A DNA stretch of 64,000 nucleotides, from contig CM068587.1 of assembly GCA_035048485.1 (NCBI GenBank), positions 51,699,501 through 51,763,500 on the forward strand, given 5' to 3'. This document shows positions 40,088 through 52,675 of the stretch, one piece after another. The notes beneath the pieces are model-generated. The model was given only the letters and a program-made list of their open reading frames with translations, ran no database searches and was not told where the DNA came from. Position 1 is the stretch's first letter; each line of letters opens with the position of its first letter. Made by a program: the position numbers and the translations under genes. The DNA comes from Pteria penguin. Lineage: Eukaryota > Mollusca > Bivalvia > Pterioida > Pteriidae.

Positions 40088-41528
40088 TTACGAACAACAG
40101 AGTAGCTTCACGTCATTTAGCGCTGTGTCATCTCCGCTACCTAGATACGTCTCATACCTGACTTCCATGCCACAAATTGCTGACTTTAATGGGCATTGGC
40201 CACTCCATCCACCCCAATTGCCCCAGAAACCTGACATTTCTTTAGAAATACTCAGTGGTCTACTTGCTCCACGGGCGAATTTTCTACACGAAAATTGTAT
40301 CGAATTTGCGGCAGTGTCATCTCCCCTTCCCTGGAGTTTACCAAATTAAATGGACATATTGCTGAATCAAGCAGAATATTAAAAGTATAAGGTAAATACT
40401 AGATCTATATTTGTGTAATTTAAAACGGCGTACAATGTAAAGCGTTTACACAATTTGCCAAAGTGCCATCTTCATGACATGAGTATATTTTCAAATAGAT
40501 AAAATAATAAGAGGATAAATCGGTAGCATATTATTGGTTCAGACTTGTACACTACAGTGGTGGCGCGTTCGTTTATCTCCATGGGAGTTGGCATAGAGGT
40601 AAAATCTCCCTTTGTCTTTTGAATTTCATTTAATGTCTTTTTGTTGTGCATCAGTAAATATAAATACCAGAAGAAATATACGTGCATATAATTAGTGCAA
40701 CAAATGTGCATTCGACAGCTGATGTCGCTTCAGTGATGCTCAAAGCGTTAACTGTTGGAATCGAAATATTTTAAAAATATTTATCACAAATACTTTAAGA
40801 GCAAATTAACACCAAATTGAAATAAATGTGTTAGCCAACAAATCTATCCAAGGGCAGAGCTATACACTCCTAATAGTAGAATAATTTATATTTTATTCTA
40901 CAATACTTATGGAGTTTATAATTCTACAATACTTATGGAGTTTATAATTCTACAATACTTATGGAGTTTATAATTCTACAATACTTATGGAGTTTATAAT
41001 TCTACAATACTTATGGAGTTTATAATTCCACAATACTTATGGAGTTTATAATTCTACAATACTTATGGAGTTTATAATACTACAATACTTATGGAGTTTA
41101 TAATACTACAATACTTATGGAGTTTATAATTCCACAATGCTTATGGAGTTTATAATTCTACAATACTTATGGAGTTTATAATACTACAATACTTATGGAG
41201 TTTATAATTCTACAATACTTATGGAGTTTATAATTCTACAATACTTATGGAGTTTATAATACTACAATACTTATGGAGTTTATAATTCTACAATACTTAT
41301 GGAGTTTATAATTCTACAATACTTATGGAGTTTATAATTCGAGTCTGTGTAGAGGTACTGAAAATGTGTGTTATAAACAGAGTGAATTTGGAAGTCGCTC
41401 GATGAGAAATTCATTAATATTCATAATTCAATAATATACATTACTCTCAATAAATGTAAGTTTACTCTGGATGTTAAAATATATTATGTACTTGAGGGAG
41501 AAATTTATTATACAATATCCCTTCAGAG

Positions 41529-41612
<84 letters not shown>

Positions 41613-43268
41613 ATTTCATATTTTATAAAATCTGCTACTACTTCCACTACTACTGCTAATTGCATTACTACTACTACTACTACTACTTCTATCATCATTA
41701 TTAATAATAATAACATTATTATTAATGTTACAATTATTATTAAAATTATTATGATTATTATGATTATTATTATTATTATTACAGCTAATACGACTATTAC
41801 TGTTATTATTACTACTAGTAATGCTGCTGCTACCACTAATGATACTACTACTACCACTACTACTACTACTAACCAAACGAAATAGAACCCGCTTAAAATC
41901 AACAACTTATATCTATACACCTTATATACAATACAGATATGCATTCTACAAGGGCCATATTTATTAACACTAAATTTACGAAGTAGATAAATTTTAATAT
42001 TCTGCAATGCGAAACAAGAATTGAAAATAAGAGTTCATTGTTAATAATACACACCTGATATGCTTCAACTCTCATTTTGAATGCAACAAGGTACTGTCCA
42101 TTAGGACATCGTCTAGGACCGACCCATCTTCCCCATGTCTGACTATTGATAATGCCCTGCACTGTTTGGTCAATTCCGGTTTCACCTTTGCATATCAGAC
42201 GAAGATTATTTAAGGCAGTGTCGTCCCCATCAATAGGTTGTTCTAACTGTAATATACGTTAAACAGTCATTATCCTTAATAAATGACTAAACCTAAAGTG
42301 CATAAATCTTAGGCAAGGTAACAACTGGTACAATATAACTGCGTGTATAGAATGAAGTTTTATGACATGACCACTAGCAGTGGGATATATATATATATAT
42401 TCAGAAACTGCTCCATATTACCTTCAGTTCATAGCCGACGGCATGTGTTCCAATGGGACAAAAGGATTTTCCACCCCACTTACCCCAGCCTGCACCATTA
42501 GATACTCTAAGTGTCTGGATGGTTGCTCGTTGTGCATAGACTGAAAAAAATTAATTACTGTAATTTCAAACATTGTAATATAATTGTAATTATTATTTCG
42601 GTGATCAGTTTTGCGTGTTTGTGTGTGTGGATGTGTGTGTGTGTGTGTGTGAGTTTTTTATTCGTTTGTTTCTATTTGATCTTTTTTTTTTTCTTGGGGA
42701 AAGGGGGGGGTCCTTTTTTTCTATCTTTTTTTAGTTTTTGTTATGTTTGCGGTTGTATTTTTTGATAAATGCTGATGATTGTAGTGAGGTAATACTTCGA
42801 ATAGTTCAAGATTTAGTGTGAATGTAGATTCTAAAAATTTAAAACTATTTGGTTTTCAGGCATCGTAAAGGATAAATAACACCGGCAATAAGTAATCTAT
42901 TTCATCTGTACACGTTTACAGAGGTCGTAAATGGTAAAAATATTTAAGCATTTTGAAGTTACCAATGTTTAAACCTATACAAATACATACCAAAACCTTG
43001 CGTGTCTGAAACTAAACTTTTACTTCATGCTTTTGTTAATATATTGTGATCCGAGTTCCCTGTTTAAATATTTGGTCATTTACCTACCGAATTACCAGTT
43101 TCTATGTAGACATGTCGAAATTCTCTTGGTCAGTCCACAAACTTTGATAAGATATAATGAATTTTGAATTTAATATTCTTATCTATTATAGAAACCTTCA
43201 GAATTGAAAATTGTCATACCTGTTGCCAGAATAACTGCTATAAAAGTAACCGTACTGAAAAACTGCAT
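40088..43268 (-). CDS. VMO gene C: intact VMO-I-like secreted protein
   Basis: Exons in transcript order: 43268-43220, 42540-42422, 42246-42055 and 40330-40088 (stop TAA), 603 nt, 200 aa. All splice borders are GT-AG and exon lengths equal those of gene B. The signal peptide is MQFFSTVTFIAVILATGVYA. The three beta-prism repeats read WGKWGGKSFCP..., DGDDTALNNLRLIC; WGRWVGPRRCP..., RGDDTAANSIQFSC; WGNWGGWSGQCP..., SGDDTALNDVKLLCC. The second and third introns fall at the repeat boundaries. It is convergent with gene B. Known relatives are extracellular egg-envelope or mucus proteins; the role here is unknown. Intron 3 (1.7 kb) is filled with a 26-bp minisatellite, a TA tract and trinucleotide repeats. 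Confidence 0.85.
40895..41340. repeat. 26-bp minisatellite, about 17 units
   Basis: The unit ACAATACTTATGGAGTTTAT plus a 6-bp variable AATTCT/AATACT/AATTCC end is repeated head to tail with very few changes. It lies in intron 3 of gene C. There are no spacers, so this is not a CRISPR array. Confidence 0.95.
41529..41873. repeat. (TA)n followed by a compound trinucleotide tract
   Basis: TA at about 41529-41612. Then 41634-41873 is a mosaic of ACT, ATT, ATG and AAT triplets. It is intronic in gene C and produces long spurious frames on both strands. Confidence 0.9.
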
Positions 43269-43325
43269 CGTGGTATCAGTATATGGTCTTACACCGTGGC
43301 CCTGGTAGAACGACGCAAGTTTTAA

Positions 43326-43336
43326 CCTTTTATATA
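43326..43336 (-). promoter_or_regulatory. TATA box of VMO gene C
   Basis: TATATAAAAGG on the minus strand, about 58 bp before the start codon. It matches the position and context of the gene B box. Confidence 0.65.
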
Positions 43337-45176
43337 AGCGAAGCTGTCAATTTGTATTATGAAACTATTAGTTGCTGCAACATTTCGCATGCTGTCGTAG
43401 TCATTGATACATTAAAGCGATACATTAATTTATCATTCATATTCCGAACCACGTAAAATGTTTATTACGTTTTGTGAATAATAAAAGCTTGGGCATGTCA
43501 TGTGTCCGAGTTAAATATCAGTACTAATTATGTGTAGCTTATATGTAGGAATCTTAAGTGTTCATGAGCAGATCGTAATTACACACAGAAATTGTGAAAG
43601 AAATTTATCGAATTATATCTAAAACACTAATTCTAAGCCTTGGGCACATGAAAATGGTATGAGGAATACAGCATTATTTCTACAAGACGGTAAATTGTTT
43701 AAGTTGTGTTGTGTTAAGTTGAGACGCTTTTTTACCACATTAAGGTAAAATTTAAACACCACTAAAGGATAACTCTTCTTAAACCCACATGGATTTATCT
43801 TTTTTAGCGATCAAGTGAACGTTTCGTTTTCAAACACAATACTGACTTAGTTTGTAAAGCAGAATATAAACAAATGCACATATTAAAAGGGAGATTTGCA
43901 AAAAAAGTCCATTAAATAGACATAATTATATGAGTAATCCAAATGATAAAAATTAAGCTGTAACTGTACATCATACATATAAATGCGACCTGTTCTGACC
44001 CGTTTCTGATTCCGGATTTTCCCAACGTAAACGATGAAAAGAAAATAGAGAATGTATTTTACAATAAACTGAAAGTAGCATTAAGTTTGAATACGCGATG
44101 GATTTAATTGTTTGTTATGGATCATATGAGCAAGCGAAGAGTGGGTTCAAATAACTCATTGGTGGATGGGCACAAAATGTTTTCGCTTTCCAATTTAATC
44201 ATAGTAAAGTTTCTTGACTCTAATGAAATTAAATAAGTATCAAGAAACATTTAATGTCCGCAGATTTTCAGTCACTTGGCCTTTATCAAGCGTAGAAAAG
44301 AAACAAAATTTGTAAGTGAAATCTTTATACAGTTGTATATATATATATATCTATATATATACCTCAGCTGGTTAAATCAGTCGAATGCAGACCATGTGTA
44401 TGTATTGTGGTGGTTGGGGGGGGGGCTGCTAGATTGTCTGAATCAAAATTTTGTTGTGGTCTTGGCCGTATGTATTAAGTACTTTTTAATCTAGATATAT
44501 ATTTAGTAGACTATAACCCAGCGACATGCATACAGATATTTTTTTCTTTTTAATCTTTTAAGCCTTTGAATTGTTATTTTTATAATGAAATACTCATTGA
44601 AATTGCTTCATTTTGTGTAAAATTGTTTATTAAAACAATATGAAGACGGTATAATCTATAATACTATGCATCTTTACTTTATCAATATTTTACAAATCTT
44701 AATTTGATGCATTTTCAAAGTTATTGTAGGGGAAGAACATAAGGGTAGTCAATGATGTCTTGTTATAACTTTGTTATGTGCAGGATGGCCTTTCAGTAGA
44801 GAGAGCGAAAGAATTAGATAATTTAATATATAAGGAAATAATCATTAGGACGGCCCCACGGAAACAACTGTCGACCTCACGGAAAATGAAGTACGTGAGT
44901 ATGTGTTAGTTCGGAAATGTAAGAATCTTTGCGACTGTCTTAATTAATAATGTATTTTGACTTTGGAGAAAGAACTATACAGAACAGTTTTTAATCGTGC
45001 TTAGTTTGGACAGAAATTTATCTAACGTACTAGCTCACCAGAGAGTAGACATATTTTGAGAAAAAAAAAAAAAAGAATAAGAGTTCGCGCGATATTAGTG
45101 ATCAAATACTATATACTAGAAACTAAAGTGAATTACTAACGAATGTGATGTGAAGGGATCGAAACTTGATTAACCC
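43337..45176. other. no supported gene upstream of gene C
   Basis: The first 60 bp share promoter similarity with gene B. The block at about 43560-43690 is a repeat also found near 30865-30990. No coding region is recognised. Confidence 0.4.
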
Positions 45177-45825
45177 TTCGGCACTTCTTCGTTTTTTACA
45201 TTGAATATGTAAGATGTAAAGATGATGGATAAATCCAAACCATAAGTCTAAAAATCATGAAACCAGAGGACATACAAAATCAGTGAAAATGAAAAACAAG
45301 TGGAAAATAACAAAATATGTCTACTTGAAGAGCATATGTGAAACCCAATAAAATTGAAGTGAGACCAGGTAGTAAGCGTCATCTAATTGCATGCAACACC
45401 CGTCACAAAGTCCTACAACAAATTTTCAAGTCGAGGAAAAAATCCATAAATATATACATTGGAACACATGACGGAGACAAGAACACGAAGTGAAATTATG
45501 CTATTCACGGTATGAAATGCTGTTTAACTAAAATTCCGGCGTCGGAAATGCACTTGAAGATATGTCTGCATATATAAATTTATGTCATATCAAGTATAGT
45601 CAAAAAGTTGAGATGTTTAGTTTGATTGGGCAGGTCCCAAAATATCGGTTAACATTCTTGAAAAAGGGATCTGAAATTGCACCAGATCCTTATATCAACC
45701 ATAAAACTTTCTCAGTGACAATTTCAAACATTCCTCAATATATATATGAGAGAAATTTCGTGGCAAGAAGCCTCGCTCTCAGGACAAAATTTTTGTATTT
45801 AGAGCATGCCCTGGCATAGCATATA
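45177..45825 (-). mobile_element. cluster of PLE remnants
   Basis: Three pieces. A PLE-3 3' end (plus strand, about 45177-45201, CTTCTTCGTTTTTTAC). A minus-strand PLE-1 tail beginning at 45213 and running to about 45345. A minus-strand PLE-3 tail and RT end at about 45360-45825, containing the reverse complement of the ARACS...FVLRAR..ATK region. The last piece overlaps the left edge of the tandem duplication. Confidence 0.6.
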
Positions 45826-46374
45826 AGTTGTGAAATGAAGACTCAAGAGAATTATACATGAAATATATTTCTATGGATCGAAATATGGAATGTAACCGTA
45901 TACATCAAAATAAAAGTTCAAGAAATCTACGTGAATTTGCAATTTTTGTTTTTGGTCTTTGAATTTCGTGATTCATGGGAAGATTCATCTATGATGTCAT
46001 GTGACTGTGTTTTTAGTGTCACATTGACATTAAATGCTTTCGATTTTTACATTATTGTCATACGTATTAACTTATTCCAGATAATATCCGAAGTTGGTAG
46101 AAATTATGCCAAGATAATCGATGTGAAGGGCTTAATAGTGGGGAAAAAATGCATTTTGTTGAAATATTCATCCTGACGTTAAAGCTCGGATTGTGAATTC
46201 AAAGTGAAAGATGCAAAAAACTGTGCGGCAAAATTTAGTTTGTTCAATATTATCTCTTACGTCATATAAAGCTGCAAAAGCTGAATTTAATACTACATGT
46301 ATTTTTATTTGTAGACCATCCGGAGGCGACTGAAATCTTTGATATATCTCACTATTGCGTGGTTTGTCAATTGT

Positions 46375-46568
46375 ATTAATATATTTTGAAACATTTTGTA
46401 AGCTGTTACATAATAAGTTACATTTTGCAATCAAACAGTCTAGTGTGTATGCTGCAGTGATACATGTAGAGATATAATCCGTAATACCTTAAATATCCTA
46501 CAATGACATGAATTGTTCTATGTGAAGTGTATTATTATACCTACATCAAGGACATATTTCCGTGATAT
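46375..46568. repeat. near-identical block shared by both duplication units
   Basis: About 194 bp that match 52339-52532 with a single difference that I can find (CTACATC versus ATACATC). The sequence on either side is clearly diverged. No open frame, tRNA box or clear fold is seen. Confidence 0.75.
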
Positions 46569-47154
46569 AGTTTAAAATATTTAAGTAGCTGTTAGGCTTA
46601 GGCTAAGTAAAGAAACGAATTATACATTATTTGATAAACCTTGACTGATTATCAACTAGTATCAAGAAAGTGACCAAATTCATAAATTACTACATTTCCT
46701 TGTGTGTGTGTGTGTTTTGTAATATCCCTATGTCACAGTAACAATTGTATGAAGTAAAAGAAAATATTTTATCAATTTTTTTTGGACACCACACCTTACT
46801 ACAGGGTCACTGTTACCTTGAGTTCAGAATGATGAAAGAGGATCAAAGCCATGTCACACCCAAGTTAATCTTCATAATTTTATTTTCTACGTAAAATATA
46901 GCTGTTGAATATGTTGAACACCACCCTCCTTTTCTTGAGTGATTAAACAGATTTGAATTACCTTAACTTATTGATTATCTCCTCTAATACTTTCTAATAC
47001 ATGTCTATCACTTAGGCTAATATTTTGTGAAGACATGATTTTATTCACTACACAATGTTAAACTAAGTTCACCAAAGTTTTAGATAGTAATGATACACTA
47101 CTTAATAATGCCTTTGTAGGGTATGTATATCATTTTCCTAGATAACCTACTCTC

Positions 47155-47557
47155 TTTTGAAATTTTCACTGAGGAAGTTCTATGGTCGATACAGGGATCT
47201 AATGCAATTTCAGATTCCTCCTTCAAGAATGATATTTTAGGACCTGGCCATACAACATAACCATCTTAACTTTTTGACTATACTTTATTTGACATAATAC
47301 GTATATATATATATATATGCCTTGAATGGGAAAATTTGACTTCTTGTTCTTGTCTTCTTCATGTATTCGTGCGTGTATATTTATGTTTTTACATCCTCGA
47401 CTTGAAAGGTTATTTCAGGACTTTTGCGAAGGGCACCTGGTTTCACCTCGATTTTATTGGGGTTCGCATTTTTGTGAATATTACATTATGCATGATATTG
47501 TCCTTTTATTCCATGAACTATGAGATATTGTTTACCCTTCGATACTTCTTGGTTTTT
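47155..47557 (+). mobile_element. PLE-3 insertion private to unit 1
   Basis: A 5'-truncated copy starting in the RT C-terminus (CACTGAGGAAGTTCTATGG) and ending in the PLE-3 tail (CTTCTTGGTTTTTTAC). It is flanked by TACTCTC at 47148-47154 and 47558-47564, with a single copy at the empty site in unit 2 near 53109-53115. The TAC may belong to the element end, so the duplication is 4-7 bp. Confidence 0.75.
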
Positions 47558-48755
47558 TACTCTCACTGACGTAAGATCAATTTAGTTAAAAGAAAGCATA
47601 ATGGCAAAATAGCAAACAATGAAAAAAAAAGCAAACAAAGAAAAAAAAAAAAAAACCCAACCAACAAACAAACAAACCAAAAAAAAAAAAAAAACAAACA
47701 AAAAAACAAAAAACAAAAAAACAAAAAAACAAAGGACGGCTGTCAATTGAAATAACGTTAGTTTCTCAATTGGTGTGCTTAACCGGTTTACCGGTTCACT
47801 TTCCAATTTTATCTCAAATCCTTCAACATCTTTATCGCAAATTATCGATCGTCCCTTGCCACTTCCGAAAATTCAAAGCCTTTCCTACACTGTGGTTTTG
47901 TTAATGTCAGCAGTAATTTAATGGAACATATACTGTTCCGATTTGAATAATCATGGAACCCAATACGATGATTCACCCTTGACATAATATGATTGATGGG
48001 ATTTTAATAGTTTACTTTAAAAGAGTAACATCTTCCGTGTACATAAGATACAAAACCTATACCATTTGGAATCGAAGCAGTCGAAAAGAACTTTGCTTCA
48101 AATTGTAAATAATAGCTATTATTACATGTCTATGTATATGGGTAATATATAGAAAAATGTACATCTGACTAAATTATATGGAATAAACGAACTGTCTACT
48201 TGATGGATAGGATGATGGGGTTATACATAAAGTAATCTCAGTAAAATGACAAAAGTAAAGTGCATAAATATCAGCAAAAGTTTCAAGTTACCCAGTAATA
48301 CCTGTCACTTATTTCAGTAGAAATGGTCGAATTGTTTAAATGACATGAGATATCAAATGCGGTGTTCAAATAATTTAAATAGTGTCAGTCCTAAATATGA
48401 TTAAAATGAATTGGCTTACATAGCGAGATAACATAATGTCATAGCGTTGACCTTGTTATATTGTTAGAATAGCATCTAGATATTTCTGTGAAAGCAGATT
48501 TGCGGATAGTCTGTTCTGTCATCATGTATCAAAGATAAAATATAAGAACGCATAAACACGTCGATACGAATACAACATAAGCAGGTAATGATCTGTGTGT
48601 GTTTCCATAAGTAAATTACAATAATCAATGAACTTTTCTCCATTATTTATGACAACAAACATGTTTAACGCATAGTGGACATGTATTAAACGGGAGGATA
48701 AGAGACATAAGTTGAAAGAGAAAAGTCGCCATGGACATGTAATTAAGTTATAGAA

Positions 48756-48874
48756 TAAGTGTCTTATTTTGTGTTTTCATGCCGGAATGAATAACAACGT
48801 CTGATAATGTGTCTAAAAAGTACATCAGCCGTTTTAATTTATTCCTGCATGAAAACACAAAATAGGACACTAAT
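48756..48874. repeat. foldback (hairpin) element, unit 1 copy
   Basis: Arms 48756-48793 and 48837-48874 are near-perfect inverted repeats (AGTGTCTTATTTTGTGTTTT...) around a loop of roughly 43 bp. It is related to 55149-55287. Confidence 0.7.
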
Positions 48875-49204
48875 TATATATATATATATATATATACGCT
48901 TTAAACGCAAAAATATCATACTGGAAACTTTCATTTCTTATTCATAAACCTCATCAGTAAATCATTTCGGAGGGAAGTTATAAATTGAAAGAAACAGTTG
49001 GTGTCTCATGACAATGTAACGTTTCTCCAGAATGACATACTTTCGTCGAATGTCAAGCACTTTAGCGCAAAATACGACTGTGATAACGTCACACAAGGTT
49101 AGAAATGTCGAACATATCATTATGACGTCATAAGCATTACAATCAAATGTCTGCCAAACATTGCATTAATGTACTTGTGTTGTTCTTCAATAAGAAACGT
49201 CATG

Positions 49205-49260
49205 TGTGGTTCCTATCACCCCTTCGAAAAAAGAAAAACAAACAAAACAAAACAAAACAA

Positions 49261-49291
<31 letters not shown>

Positions 49292-49335
49292 GAATAGATA
49301 AAAATGAAAATCAAAAAATGAATACCCCTCCCCCA

Positions 49336-49370
<35 letters not shown>

Positions 49371-49375
49371 GAAAT
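49205..49375. repeat. poly-A and (AAT)n low complexity
   Basis: AAAAC-type sequence, a long A run and then about ten AAT units. The frames called over it are artefacts. Confidence 0.9.
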
Positions 49376-49507
49376 CCAAATATCAACATAATAAGATAAA
49401 TAATTAATAATAAATATATTAATCAACTTTAAAAATGCTTAAATACATGTATATGTATTCAAACTAAAATATGAGTATACAACGTACATCCTCTATCTTA
49501 CTACTTC

Positions 49508-49979
49508 TTAGATTTGAACATCAAAATATGAACCACCTAATATATACTAATATTTATGATAAACGTAAAGATTTTGGATTTCCTGTTGTAAATTTTTCTT
49601 ACTTGGATGGCGATGTCCCTCGATTCCCATCAAATGCTATCTATATATCTCAATTAGTTTGATTTGTCAGAGGCTGCACCGATATTTTGGACTTTCATAA
49701 ACGAAATTTACAAATTACTACTAAACATTTAACTCAGGGTTACAGATATCACAAGATAAGAAAAACATTCGGCAAATTCCTCAGATCTTATTCAGAACTT
49801 CTATCTAAATTTGGAAATATTTCTTTTCAACAATATGTATCCAATGGAATTTCCCATTCTAATTTTTACGGTGATCTCGTATATAAACTAAGGAAATTAA
49901 AAGGCTCCGATAACGTTATTTTATCTTGTAATAAAATAGTCAAACATCTTCAAAATAGACAATATGACATTGAGATCAT

Positions 49980-50021
<42 letters not shown>

Positions 50022-50627
50022 AAAAACTATAGGTCTTGTATTTGGCCCCTCTACAGCCTTATGCAGACTTTTACTTGAACGTTGCACGCTGAGTAACAGG
50101 GCGGTGGGGACTATATGACGGGCCTTGTACAAACCTCTTTCAGAGGAGGCATGGTCCTGAACTTCGTCCCCTCTGACTGTTAGTCGGGACTCCTACAGAT
50201 CTAGGGTCTTAGCTCGCTTTCAGACTGGCAGAGCACGGTTTATCATGTTGATGTCGCATATATTTTTATATCATTATGTGTTTTACAATATCTTACGTGT
50301 TTATATTTTTATGACCTCTCAATATGCAATACCTGTTGACCCTTGTTCTTTACATGGAGGATTATTTATAAATTTTTAAATGTACGTCCTTTGATTGTTC
50401 TGCTGTTACGGTGAGTGGGAAGGTGGTCCCGTAAACCGGTTAACTATACCATTTGTTTGGCTTTTGTCAAATTAAATGACCGTCCTAAGTCGGTATCGTA
50501 ATTGCACTACAATCAAATATTTTGCAATATGTTATATGTGCTAGTATATTATTTATATTCATGTAATGTATAGCTCCATGGTGACTTCTGCCACATAACT
50601 GAGCCAGTCACTTCTCTTCTTTCTTTT
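49508..50627 (+). mobile_element. PLE-2 insertion private to unit 1
   Basis: RT C-terminal part, with a YDKRKDFGFPVVNFSY block, an in-frame stop at about 49660, then GYRYHKIRKTFGKFLRSYS and FYGDLVYKLRKLKG. An A run of roughly 40 bp follows at 49981, then GLVFGPSTA and the PLE-2 tail. Unit 2 has an uninterrupted CTACTTCGCATGATA at 55679-55693, which fixes both edges. No target-site duplication is evident. Confidence 0.8.
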
Positions 50628-51644
50628 GCATGATAGAGTATTATTGCATTAGTTTAAGAAATGATAATTTCACGAATGATAACTTTCAATCTCATTTATG
50701 GTTCAAGATCCAAACGAAGATTTGTTGGTACAAATCATTTAATTGTATTCCTTGATAAATATTTCATTTTTGTGATTGACAGGTTTTTATTATCTTTCGG
50801 ATAAAGTTATTGTTCCTCCTTTTTATTGGTATATATTCTTTCTAAAGTGAGAAACTTTAAGAAATATTTCTACGGTTCCTGCTGCCGGAATGATACAGAG
50901 ATTTGTCAGATTGTTATCGTAATGGATTTGTCATTCTTTGTTCATGGGATGGAGATAACTAAGTTGAACGAGATCGATCTCTTTTAATCGATTTCTATCA
51001 TATAATATAAAGGTACATTATTTAGAAGAAAGTCGAACACAATTTTACTTATTTTACATTTCAGAAGAGTTTGTACATATCTATGTTTGTTTGTAAGATT
51101 ATCACACTCTAGTCGAATGTTGTGAAACGGGACATTCCTATATGATGCTGTTCTATATTCATTTCATACTTGCATCGTTGAAAATGTGGCCAAACAAAAT
51201 GCTTATTTCCCCATGGTTCCACATCTGATACATCTTATCCATGATTGTCCATCAAAGTTGTTATTGAAAATTGATTCACTTAATTCCGATCATTGTAGTA
51301 CATGGATAATTAATATCGATTTCTACCAGATATAGTATATGCCAATCAAAGTCCAATGAGAAAGTTAGTCCCAAACTATCGGTCAACATTCTTGAAAAAA
51401 AGGGATCTGAAATTGCACCAGTTCCTTATATCGACCATAAATCTTCCTCAGTGACAATTTCAAACGTTCCTCAATATATCCCCGGGAGAGTAGTTTCGTG
51501 GTAAGAAGCTTCGCTCTCAGGACGACATTTTGGTATTTAGAGGATGAACTTGCATAGCGTAGAAGTTCTGAAATAAAAACGAATATGCGAGAGAGTTATA
51601 TATTAAACATATTTCCATGGAACGAAACTTGAAACGTAACTGTT

Positions 51645-51730
51645 CTTTATATTATTTACATTCATGTATTGTATAGCTCCATGGTGACTTCTGCCACATA
51701 ACTGAGCCAGTAACTCCTCTTTTTTCTTTC
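51645..51730 (+). mobile_element. PLE-2 3'-end insertion private to unit 2
   Basis: About 85 bp of the PLE-2 terminus (CTCCATGGTGACTTCTGCC...). Unit 1 lacks it at the corresponding place near 45900-45908. Confidence 0.65.
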
Positions 51731-52012
51731 AAAATAGAAGTTTCAGAAATCTGCATAAATTTGCAATGCTTGTTTTGGTCTTTGAATTTCGTGATTCATA
51801 AGATGATTAATCTATGATTGACATGTGACAATATATTATAGTACCACATAGACATCGAATGCTTTCGATTTTTACATTATTGTCACATGTATTGGCTTAT
51901 TTCAGATGATATCGTGAGCTGGTAGAAATTTTCTCAAGAAGATCAAATATATGTTTACCGATCTTAAACGATGTGAAGATCGTAATTGTGAAAAACAAAC
52001 AAACAAACATAC

Positions 52013-52016
52013 AAAA

Positions 52017-52054
<38 letters not shown>

Positions 52055-52090
52055 AAGAAAGAAAAAGAAAAAGAAAAGAAAAGAAAACAC
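52013..52090. repeat. A-rich run with (GAAA)n
   Basis: A long A run followed by GAAAGAAAG. Coding calls over it are artefacts. Confidence 0.9.
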
Positions 52091-52675
52091 CAAACAAAGC
52101 CCAAACCACACATTTTGTTGAAATTTTCATCAAGACTATTAATTAATGTTTGGATTGTGAATTCAAAGTGATAAGATGCAAGTCTGTGCGGAAAATTTAG
52201 TTTATAAATATTATCCCTTACTTCATATAAAACTACAAAAGTTGAACTCTAATGTTATTTTTATTTGTAGACCATCCGGAGGCGACTGAAATCATTGCTA
52301 TATCTATTTTTTTTTCAATCGCATAGTTTCTCAATTTTATTAATATATTTTGAAACATTTTGTAAGCTGTTACATAATAAGTTACATTTTGCAATCAAAC
52401 AGTCTAGTGTGTATGCTGCAGTGATACATGTAGAGATATAATCCGTAATACCTTAAATATCCTACAATGACATGAATTGTTCTATGTGAAGTGTATTATT
52501 ATACATACATCAAGGACATATTTCCGTGATATATTTTAAATTATTTAAGTAGCTGTTATGCTTAGGCCAAGTAATGAAGTATATCAACGAATTAAACATC
52601 ATTTACTAAACCTTGACTGATTATCAATAAAGTGCTATCAAGAAAGTGACCAAATTCATAAATTACTACATTTAC

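Larger units (their letters stand above)
45634..51367. repeat. tandem segmental duplication, unit 1
   Basis: Colinear with 51368-57740. Matching landmarks (unit 1/unit 2): 45634/51368 (GTCCCAAA.TATCGG), 46370/52334, 47814/54238, 48960/55321, 49430/55610, 50628/55686 and 51310/57686. Identity varies by eye from strongly diverged to almost perfect. It contains no host gene. Insertions private to this unit lie at 47155-47557 and 49508-50627. Confidence 0.85.

Noticed and set aside
40895..41340. CRISPR-like regular repeats
   Set aside because: Units are contiguous with no spacers, the organism is a eukaryote, and the array lies in an intron; it is a minisatellite.
41474..42007. 177-aa minus-strand frame rich in V and I
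   Set aside because: It runs through the (TA)n and triplet repeat of gene C intron 3.
47582..47806. Hydrophobic Phe/Val-rich frame as a membrane protein
   Set aside because: It arises from poly-A and AAAC low complexity; the same applies to frames at 39599-39808, 49187-49426, 51897-52133, 53108-53342 and 62402-62718.
48900..48970. Possible hammerhead ribozyme core (CTGATGAG on the minus strand), as known in PLE termini
   Set aside because: The second core strand CGAAAC and pairing helices are not in place; the nearby GAAAG does not satisfy the motif.
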